The notes under the pieces are model-generated. The model was not told the origin of the DNA. It saw only the letters and a list, made by a program, of their open reading frames with translations, and ran no database searches. A stretch of DNA of 5,275 bases from contig USBA01000141.1 in assembly GCA_900552735.1 (NCBI GenBank), forward strand, positions 1 through 5,275, written 5' to 3'. Origin of the DNA: an uncultured Collinsella sp. Lineage in GTDB: Bacteria > Actinomycetota > Coriobacteriia > Coriobacteriales > Coriobacteriaceae. Positions 1 through 4,374 of the stretch are shown here, in pieces (the stretch's first letter is position 1; each line of letters starts with the position of its first letter). Made by a program: the position numbers and the translations under genes.

Positions 1-354
1 CGCCGCGGCGAGCAGTGGCTCGGGAATGCCCGAGCTCTCGCTGCCAAAGACCAAGTAGTCGCCGTCGTGGTAGGTACTCTGCGCATAGGTGCGGCGTGCC
101 TTTTTGGTCAGCAGATGTAGGCGCTCGTCGGCAGGGGAGAGACCGTTGCGTGCAAGGAAATCCTCCCAGCCGGCATAGGTCGTCACGTCCAAATTTTGCC
201 AGTAGCCCAGGCCGGCGCGACGCACCGTCTTGTCGTCGAGCGAAAACCCCAGCGGCTCCACCAGATGCAGGCGGGCGCCGGTAACCACGCAGGTGCGGCC
301 GATATTGCCCGTATTGGCCGGAATCTCGGGCGCATACAGCACAATGTTGAACAT
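1..354 (-). CDS. trmL: tRNA (cytidine(34)-2'-O)-methyltransferase TrmL, SPOUT family, 3' end cut by window edge
   Basis: The 118 residues visible (ATG at 354, open to base 1) read as the N-terminal three quarters of TrmL/YibK. Known members transfer a methyl group from S-adenosylmethionine to the 2'-OH of wobble nucleotide 34 in tRNA-Leu isoacceptors, acting in the cytoplasm as a trefoil-knot dimer. Seen here: the opening strand MFNIVLY, then APEIPANTGNIGRT (residues 8-21), which carries the conserved Asn-Thr-Gly-Asn-Ile and Arg of motif 1; LHLVEPLGF (29-37); LDDKTVRRAGLGYW (39-52); and the AdoMet-side motif LVFGSESSGIPEPLL (101-115). The family is about 150-160 residues, so roughly 35-45 residues, including the third knot motif, lie outside the window. 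The start is fixed by AAGGAG four bases upstream. A hairpin terminator lies immediately upstream, so its promoter is unclear. The family call is firm; substrate specificity is inferred from the family. Confidence 0.92.
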   Translation of the reverse strand, partial: MFNIVLYAPEIPANTGNIGRTCVVTGARLHLVEPLGFSLDDKTVRRAGLGYWQNLDVTTYAGWEDFLARNGLSPADERLHLLTKKARRTYAQSTYHDGDYLVFGSESSGIPEPLLAAA

Positions 355-358
355 GAAT

Positions 359-364
359 CTCCTT
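359..364 (-). promoter_or_regulatory. Ribosome binding site of trmL
   Basis: The minus strand reads AAGGAG here, four bases before the ATG at 354. It fixes the trmL start and leaves only 11 bases to the base of the upstream hairpin. Confidence 0.8.
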
Positions 365-375
365 GGCTCAGAACG

Positions 376-410
376 AAAAACCACCACGAAGAGCACCTTC
401 GTGGTGGTTT
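376..410 (-). terminator. Rho-independent terminator after the COG0523 GTPase gene
   Basis: Two perfect 14-base inverted arms (378-391 and 397-410) enclose a 5-base loop. On the minus strand the hairpin runs into TTTTT (380-376), three of those T residues being in the stem, then CGTTC. It lies 40 bases beyond the GTPase stop codon and is oriented to end that transcript. On the plus strand only three T residues follow, so it is mainly a minus-strand terminator. Its position directly ahead of the trmL ribosome binding site is unusual. Confidence 0.72.
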
Positions 411-449
411 GGCGGTTACATAGGCGGAAAAATGCCCGCTTGGATAAAC

Positions 450-1580
450 CTAGGCGCGGTGCCAGTCGGTCAGGCAGGCATCGAGGGAGGCGATGAGCGC
501 ATCCTTGTCCATGTGACGGCCGATGATGCACAGACTCGTCATGCGGTCGCCCGTCTCGTCGTCCCAAATCTGCATGATCTCGGGGTTCTCGTCGATGATC
601 TTCTGCTTCTCGCCCTCGGGCGCCGAATCGACAAACAGGCCGTTCTCCATCAGGCGCATCTGGTGGCCGGCCTGCTCAAACATGTAGCACATGTCCGGAT
701 CGCCGGTCTGCCACAGCGGACCCTTGACGCGGATGACCTCGTCGGGCCACTCCTGCTCAACAAAATTGGTGAACTTCTGCAGGTCAAACGGCTTGCGGCG
801 CGAGTACACAAAGGTCTCGATGTCGTACTCGAGCACCTCGGGGTCGTCGTGCTCCTCGGGATGCTCCATGGCCTCGATCCAGGCGGCGGAGTTGTAGGCG
901 CGCATAAAGTCGAAGCGGTCGGTGTCGAGCAGCTCCTCCATGGGGACCTCGCCGTTTTGGGCCTCGACGATCACGGCGTCCTTCTGCAGGCTGCGCACGA
1001 TGGCCTTGAGCTCGGCGATCTGCTCAGGGCTCACGGTATCGGTCTTGTTGAGGATCAGCGTGGAGCAAAACTCAATCTGCTGGATGAGCAGGCTTTCGAT
1101 GTCGTCCTCGTCGATATCCTCGGCCAGCAGGTCGCGACCGCCGTTGAACTCGTCGTACATGCGGGCGCAGTCGACCACGGCCACGATGTTGTCGAGCGCG
1201 AGCTTGGGCTCGCCGCCCACCTTGGCCTCGTCGCAGAAGCTCGAGATGGTGTAGGCGATGGGGATAGGCTCGCAAATGCCCGATGCCTCGATGATGATGT
1301 AGTCGAAGTTGCCCGAATCGGCGATGCCCTGCAGCTGGTTGGCCAGGTCATCCGAAAGCGTGCAGCAGATGCAGCCGTTGGTGAGCGGGATGAGGTCGTC
1401 GGTCTCGGAAAGGCCGCCGTCGGCGATGAGGCTGGCGTCGACATTGATCTCGCCGATATCGTTGACGATCACGGCGGCGCGGATGCCGCCGTCGTTAGCG
1501 AGGATGTGGTTGAGCAGCGTGGTCTTGCCGGCACCGAGGTATCCGGTAAGCATGATGATCTTCACGGGTTTGTTGGGCAT
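450..1580 (-). CDS. COG0523 (CobW/YjiA-type) G3E-family GTPase, putative metal chaperone
   Basis: This 376-residue protein has the full layout of a COG0523 G3E P-loop GTPase, a cytoplasmic family that uses GTP hydrolysis to deliver metals (zinc, cobalt, nitrile-hydratase metal centres) to client proteins. Seen here: Walker A GYLGAGKT (13-20); the family hallmark metal site GCICC (69-73); the switch/Walker B strand YIIIEASG (94-101); the guanine-specificity motif NKTD (178-181); an acidic segment with two histidines, EHPEEHDD (239-246); and a CobW C-terminal domain from about 250 to 373. The ATG at 1580 is preferred because AAAGGAGG lies four bases upstream. An ATG seven codons earlier (1601) is in frame but has no ribosome binding site. 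A terminator at 376-410 ends the transcript. There is no long His-rich loop of the nickel or cobalt type and no recognisable Zur box. The metal and client cannot be named from sequence; cobalamin synthesis is not supported because no cob genes are nearby. Confidence 0.92.
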   Translation of the reverse strand: MPNKPVKIIMLTGYLGAGKTTLLNHILANDGGIRAAVIVNDIGEINVDASLIADGGLSETDDLIPLTNGCICCTLSDDLANQLQGIADSGNFDYIIIEASGICEPIPIAYTISSFCDEAKVGGEPKLALDNIVAVVDCARMYDEFNGGRDLLAEDIDEDDIESLLIQQIEFCSTLILNKTDTVSPEQIAELKAIVRSLQKDAVIVEAQNGEVPMEELLDTDRFDFMRAYNSAAWIEAMEHPEEHDDPEVLEYDIETFVYSRRKPFDLQKFTNFVEQEWPDEVIRVKGPLWQTGDPDMCYMFEQAGHQMRLMENGLFVDSAPEGEKQKIIDENPEIMQIWDDETGDRMTSLCIIGRHMDKDALIASLDACLTDWHRA

Positions 1581-1584
1581 GTGC

Positions 1585-1592
1585 CCTCCTTT
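1585..1592 (-). promoter_or_regulatory. Strong ribosome binding site that sets the GTPase start
   Basis: The minus strand reads AAAGGAGG four bases before the ATG at 1580. Nothing comparable precedes the in-frame ATG at 1601, so the shorter 376-residue form is chosen. Confidence 0.85.
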
Positions 1593-1635
1593 GTTAGACA
1601 TGGCTTACAGTTGAATCTTATGCCAAACGCCTGCT

Positions 1636-1665
1636 CTTATACCCACGCGCCGGCAAATAACACAA
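1636..1665 (-). promoter_or_regulatory. Candidate sigma-70-type promoter for the GTPase gene
   Basis: The minus strand shows TATAAG (1641-1636, five of six matches to the -10 consensus) with TTGTGT (1665-1660, three of six to the -35) 18 bases upstream. It sits in the 86-base gap between the ArsC-like gene and the GTPase start. The -35 is weak and the fit is by eye only. No hairpin terminator for the upstream ArsC-like gene is visible in the same gap, so read-through into the GTPase gene is also possible. Confidence 0.35.
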
Positions 1666-1666
1666 G

Positions 1667-2008
1667 CTACTCCCAGGCTCCCCATACATCGGGGCAATAA
1701 CCGACGGTGGCCTTTTTGCCGTTGCGCACGATGGGCTCAGCTAGAACCTGCTGGTTCTCGAGCAGCTTGTCGAAGCGCTGACTAGGGGTGAGGTGCTGGA
1801 TGAGCGCGAGCGTCTCCTCGTCCTTGGCTTTGGGGTTAAGCAGCTTGTCGATGCCGCCGACCGCCTGCATCACGCTCGTGAGCTCGCCCTTGCTCATCTC
1901 CTTTTCCTTAAGGTCAATAAACTGCACCTTAATGCGGCGCTCCTTAAAATAGCGCTGGGCCTTCTTGGTATCGAAGGACTTTTTGGTGCCAAAAATCTGG
2001 ATATTCAT
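1667..2008 (-). CDS. ArsC/Spx-family thioredoxin-fold protein lacking the catalytic cysteine
   Basis: The 113-residue protein has the length and pattern of the ArsC family (arsenate reductase, YffB, Spx): a first strand MNIQIFGTKK (1-10), the helix DTKKAQRYFKERR (13-25), the second strand VQFIDLKEKEMSKGEL (28-43), and the late segment EPIVRNGKKATVGYCPDVW (91-109). In active arsenate reductases and Spx a cysteine follows the first strand. Here that place is Ser11, and the second Spx cysteine position is Thr14. The arginine of the usual Arg-Pro-Ile motif is Glu91. The only cysteine is Cys105, far from the normal active site. I therefore see the fold but not the chemistry: arsenate reduction is unlikely, and a binding or regulatory role is inference. 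The gene starts 11 bases after the flavoprotein stop, with only a weak GGAG right next to the ATG, so translation is probably coupled to that gene and the two form an operon. Confidence 0.87.
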   Translation of the reverse strand: MNIQIFGTKKSFDTKKAQRYFKERRIKVQFIDLKEKEMSKGELTSVMQAVGGIDKLLNPKAKDEETLALIQHLTPSQRFDKLLENQQVLAEPIVRNGKKATVGYCPDVWGAWE

Positions 2009-2019
2009 GCTCCGCCGTT

Positions 2020-2643
2020 CTACCTGATGAAGTTGGTCGTTGCACGATCTGCCTCGGGTGCGTTGATGCCGGCAGCCTGTCCTGCCTCGATGCAGTGCAG
2101 GAGCCAGGCCATGTTTTTGCCGATGTTTCGCATGGTGGCAAGGCCCTCGGCGTCCCCATCGGCGTCGCCGGGCACGCGGCCAAACACGTTGTTCCAGTAG
2201 GTGGAAGCAACTACGGGCATTTGCTTAATGGTGAAGTACTTGTTGAGCACATCGAAGGTGGTCGACGTGCCGCCGCGACGGGCGACGGCGACTGCGGCGC
2301 CAGGTTTGTGCTCAAAGGCATGCCCGCCTGCGTAGAAGGCGCGATCGAGGGCCGAAAGGATGCGTCCGCTGGGGTGCGCGTAGTAGACGGGCGAGCCAAA
2401 GACAAAACCGTCTGCCTGCTCGGCGGCAGCGATCAGCTCGTTGACCACGTCGTCGTCAAAGGTGCAGCGTCCGCCGAGCTTGCCGCACTGACCGCAGCCG
2501 ATGCAGTCGCGAATGGGCTTGGCGCCCAGCTGAAACACCTCGGTATCAATGCCTTCGGCGTTGAGCTGCTCGGCGACCTCGGCGAGTGCGCGGGCGGTGT
2601 TGCCGTTTGCCTTGGGACTGCCATTGACCAAAAGAACCTTCAT
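2020..2643 (-). CDS. Flavodoxin-fold NAD(P)H-dependent flavoprotein with four-cysteine iron-sulfur-type motif
   Basis: This 207-residue cytoplasmic protein matches the FMN-reductase/flavodoxin-like family. After the first strand MKVLLVNGSP comes the FMN phosphate loop GSPKANGNT (8-16). The segment GSPVYYAHPSGRILSALDR (83-101) is the second flavin contact typical of this family. Between them is CIGCGQCGKLGGRC (47-60), spaced Cys-X2-Cys-X2-Cys-X6-Cys. The archaeal iron-sulfur flavoproteins (ISF) carry a compact cluster motif of this kind that binds 4Fe-4S and passes electrons to FMN. That comparison supports an electron-transfer or oxidoreductase role, but the substrate is unknown. The ATG at 2643 is chosen because GAGGGAG lies six bases upstream; a GTG one codon earlier would be too close. 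It is the first gene of a likely operon with the ArsC-like gene. A plain NAD(P)H:quinone or azo reductase is the main alternative. Confidence 0.9.
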   Translation of the reverse strand: MKVLLVNGSPKANGNTARALAEVAEQLNAEGIDTEVFQLGAKPIRDCIGCGQCGKLGGRCTFDDDVVNELIAAAEQADGFVFGSPVYYAHPSGRILSALDRAFYAGGHAFEHKPGAAVAVARRGGTSTTFDVLNKYFTIKQMPVVASTYWNNVFGRVPGDADGDAEGLATMRNIGKNMAWLLHCIEAGQAAGINAPEADRATTNFIR

Positions 2644-2649
2644 CACAAA

Positions 2650-2656
2650 CTCCCTC
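2650..2656 (-). promoter_or_regulatory. Ribosome binding site of the flavoprotein gene
   Basis: The minus strand reads GAGGGAG, six bases before the ATG at 2643 and only three before the alternative GTG at 2646, which favours the ATG. Part of the site (2653-2656) is also the 3' arm of an inverted repeat. Confidence 0.7.
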
Positions 2657-2680
2657 TGCTTTTGGTGACTTCTGCAGAGG
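2653..2680 (-). repeat. Inverted repeat overlapping the flavoprotein ribosome binding site
   Basis: On the minus strand CCTCTGC (2680-2674) and GCAGAGG (2659-2653) are perfect inverted copies separated by 14 bases. The distal arm overlaps the ribosome binding site and the proximal arm abuts the candidate -10. It may be an operator around the transcription start, or an RNA hairpin masking the ribosome binding site if transcription begins further upstream. Seven base pairs with a 14-base loop could also arise by chance. Confidence 0.4.
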
Positions 2681-2689
2681 ATTATCGCA
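2681..2689 (-). promoter_or_regulatory. Candidate extended -10 promoter for the flavoprotein/ArsC-like operon
   Basis: The minus strand reads TGCGATAAT, that is an extended -10 TGN followed by GATAAT (five of six consensus matches). No good -35 is seen at the expected distance, which is tolerable for an extended -10. It sits between the cyclase stop codon and the flavoprotein start. Transcription would begin near 2674, inside the neighbouring inverted repeat. Confidence 0.45.
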
Positions 2690-2717
2690 CGATGGGGGAG
2701 GCGATGCGGGCGCGGTG

Positions 2718-4247
2718 CTAATCCAGTTTGGTACCTGGTACCTGCACGGCTTTCCCGAGCAACGCTTTGAGCTCGTTCAAAATGGAAACAGGTTGACGGT
2801 CGACGCCGTCCAGATGGAGCGTGGCCACGCGAATGGGCGGCTGATATTCAAGCGAGCCGATGAGCACGGGAGAACCCAAGAACCGTTCGATGTCGCTTGC
2901 GATCTCATCGATTGCCTCGGGGCCGAGCTCATCGAAGAGTGCCACGAATGTCGGCCCCGTCGAGCGGAACAGGCGGCCCTTGCCGCGCGAACAATCCATG
3001 AGGCAGGCGGCGCTTTCGGCGAGCACGCGGTCGCCTGCATCGAATCCAAAGCGGGCATTGACCTCGGCGATATCGTCGACCTTAATGGCAATAAAGCCTG
3101 CCTCGTGTGGCACGCGGCGCATCTCTCCAATAGCGTTGACCAGGGCGTGAATATCGCCCAGGCCCGTTACCGAGTCGGTCGTATCCGCTAGGCTTCGGTT
3201 GATGATAATGCCCACATACATGCTGGGCTCGGTATCGGTGCCGTCCAAGCGGTAGCCCGTGCAGTCGCAAAGCGCATATTTTCCGGTGGCATCCATTACG
3301 CGATACTGCATGTAGTGGAAATGCCACGTGCCGTTTATCACCATGTCGAGCTCGGCGCGTACGTTGTCGCGGTCCTCGGGATGAACGCGGGCGAGCCACA
3401 TGTCGAGTGAGTTAAAAGGGTGCTGGGAGGGCAGGTCAAAATCGCGCACGGCGTTAACCGACCATTGCGATTCTCCAGTATCGAGGTTAAGGATGAACGG
3501 ATAGCGCGTCTCGGAGCTCATGGAGATCGCCTGGAACACCCGGTCGTTGCACGGAAGTTGATCAACGATTGGGCGTTGCGGCGCGTCATTGTTTTCCGGT
3601 TGCTGTACACGATGCATAAGCTTATAGCGATACATCTTGCGATCGGCATCCATCGTCATCTGGCGACGCGTGTCGCCAGCAAGTGGATCGACGCGCGAGC
3701 AGCCAAAGCTAAAGCTGGCGATCATGGGCGCCTTGCCATCTGAGCTCGCCTCGATCAGCCCGGCACGTACCTGCTCCAAGCGCTGCTCGAGTTCGGTCTC
3801 GTTTGCAGAGAGCGAGATAAGTACAAACTCGTCTCCACCGATACGGAACAGCATCTCATCGTGCTCCATGGTTTCGGAGAGCGTGCGGCAGATGCTCAGA
3901 ATATAGCGATTGCCTTCGGCATGGCCAAACCTATCATTGCAATGCTTGAGATGGTCGATGTCAATATAGGCGCAGGTGAAGGGGTCGCCTTTGCGCCAGA
4001 GTTGCTCGACGTGACGGTCGAGTCCGCTGCGGTTGCCCAAGTTGGTGAGCGGATCGATATAGGCGTTGCGCTCAAGCAGCTGGCGCTCTTGTTGCAGGAT
4101 GGCATGCGTCTTTTGCAGTTGCTCACCAACGGCGCGTAGCTCAGCAGGCAGCGCGGCAACATCGAGTTCGGCGGTCGAGATGCCATTCGCAAGTCGCTGA
4201 AGATAGGCAATAATCAATTGCTCACCCAGGCGATATGACTCGTTCAT
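2718..4247 (-). CDS. Diguanylate cyclase: GGDEF, PAS-like and degenerate second GGDEF domain
   Basis: The 509-residue protein has no signal peptide or membrane segment. Residues 1-60 look helical, with a coiled-coil-like run QLQKTHAILQQERQLLERN (43-61) before the first domain. The first GGDEF domain (about 62-215) begins DPLTNLGNR (65-73), has the metal-binding Asp in YIDIDHLK (94-101, Asp96), substrate residues around CNDRFGH (103-109), and the intact signature RIGGDEF (135-141). It should make c-di-GMP from two GTP. The inhibitory RxxD site is absent (the aligned positions are Glu and Glu). A PAS-3-like domain follows (about 249-352; ARVHPEDRDNV and MQYRVMDATGKY are visible). The C-terminal domain (about 354-461) repeats the GGDEF pattern, DSVTGLGD and then VNARFGFDAGD, but its signature is TGPTF (430-434), so it should not catalyse. 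The ATG at 4247 follows AAGGAGG by nine bases; a TTG upstream (4274) lies before that site and is rejected. Its 5' neighbour is a c-di-GMP phosphodiesterase gene. Confidence 0.94.
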   Translation of the reverse strand: MNESYRLGEQLIIAYLQRLANGISTAELDVAALPAELRAVGEQLQKTHAILQQERQLLERNAYIDPLTNLGNRSGLDRHVEQLWRKGDPFTCAYIDIDHLKHCNDRFGHAEGNRYILSICRTLSETMEHDEMLFRIGGDEFVLISLSANETELEQRLEQVRAGLIEASSDGKAPMIASFSFGCSRVDPLAGDTRRQMTMDADRKMYRYKLMHRVQQPENNDAPQRPIVDQLPCNDRVFQAISMSSETRYPFILNLDTGESQWSVNAVRDFDLPSQHPFNSLDMWLARVHPEDRDNVRAELDMVINGTWHFHYMQYRVMDATGKYALCDCTGYRLDGTDTEPSMYVGIIINRSLADTTDSVTGLGDIHALVNAIGEMRRVPHEAGFIAIKVDDIAEVNARFGFDAGDRVLAESAACLMDCSRGKGRLFRSTGPTFVALFDELGPEAIDEIASDIERFLGSPVLIGSLEYQPPIRVATLHLDGVDRQPVSILNELKALLGKAVQVPGTKLD

Positions 4248-4256
4248 GATGGATAA

Positions 4257-4263
4257 CCTCCTT
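4257..4263 (-). promoter_or_regulatory. Ribosome binding site that sets the diguanylate cyclase start
   Basis: The minus strand reads AAGGAGG nine bases before the ATG at 4247. It lies inside the longer open frame that begins with TTG at 4274, so the longer form is not credible. Confidence 0.85.
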
Positions 4264-4282
4264 GGGCGGAACAATGGTTTGT

Positions 4283-4288
4283 ATCATA
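4283..4288 (-). promoter_or_regulatory. Possible -10 element of the diguanylate cyclase gene
   Basis: TATGAT on the minus strand matches five of six -10 consensus bases and lies at the cyclase-proximal edge of the palindrome, which would overlap the -10 to -35 region. No convincing -35 is visible; the position 17 bases upstream reads CCCAAT. Confidence 0.3.
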
Positions 4289-4316
4289 TCCCCAATTCGG
4301 TTTGAATTGGGGATAT
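4286..4316. repeat. Perfect 13-bp palindrome between the EAL gene and the cyclase gene
   Basis: The arms ATATCCCCAATTC (4286-4298) and GAATTGGGGATAT (4304-4316) are exact inverted copies around a 5-base loop. It lies about 59 bases past the EAL stop and 39 bases before the cyclase ATG. Neither strand has a T-run after the hairpin, so it is not a standard rho-independent terminator. An operator for a dimeric regulator, an RNA processing stem or a U-tail-less terminator are the alternatives. Confidence 0.7.
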
Positions 4317-4374
4317 AAGTTAGCTAATGGAGGCAAATTCCCCCTTCGGCGGTGGCGTTTTGCGCGCGAGCGTA

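Noticed and set aside
421..443. Small GCGG/CCGC inverted repeat just after the GTPase stop
   Set aside because: Only four base pairs, with the T-run in the loop rather than after the stem. The 376-410 hairpin is the far better terminator.
363..1700. A 445-codon plus-strand open frame opposite the GTPase gene
   Set aside because: Its codons are the exact reverse complements of the GTPase codons, in the same register. Stops would need sense TTA, CTA or TCA codons, which are rare at this base composition. It has no family resemblance and is a shadow of the real gene.
1667..2008. Arsenate reductase function for the ArsC-like gene
   Set aside because: The catalytic cysteine and the Arg-Pro-Ile arginine are both missing, and no ars regulator or efflux gene is adjacent.
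2684..2693. Short palindrome ATCGCACGAT
   Set aside because: Ten bases with four-base arms is expected by chance, and it partly overlaps the -10 candidate.
2694..2717. Terminator after the cyclase gene
   Set aside because: The G+C-rich stretch past the stop codon forms no clear stem followed by a T-run.
2095..2721. A 208-codon plus-strand open frame opposite the flavoprotein gene
   Set aside because: It is in codon-complement register with the minus-strand gene, which has clear FMN and cysteine motifs. The plus-strand translation shows no recognisable domain.
2715..4139. Several plus-strand open frames opposite the diguanylate cyclase
   Set aside because: They are short, interrupted, and lie over a minus-strand gene with an intact GGDEF signature and good ribosome binding site.
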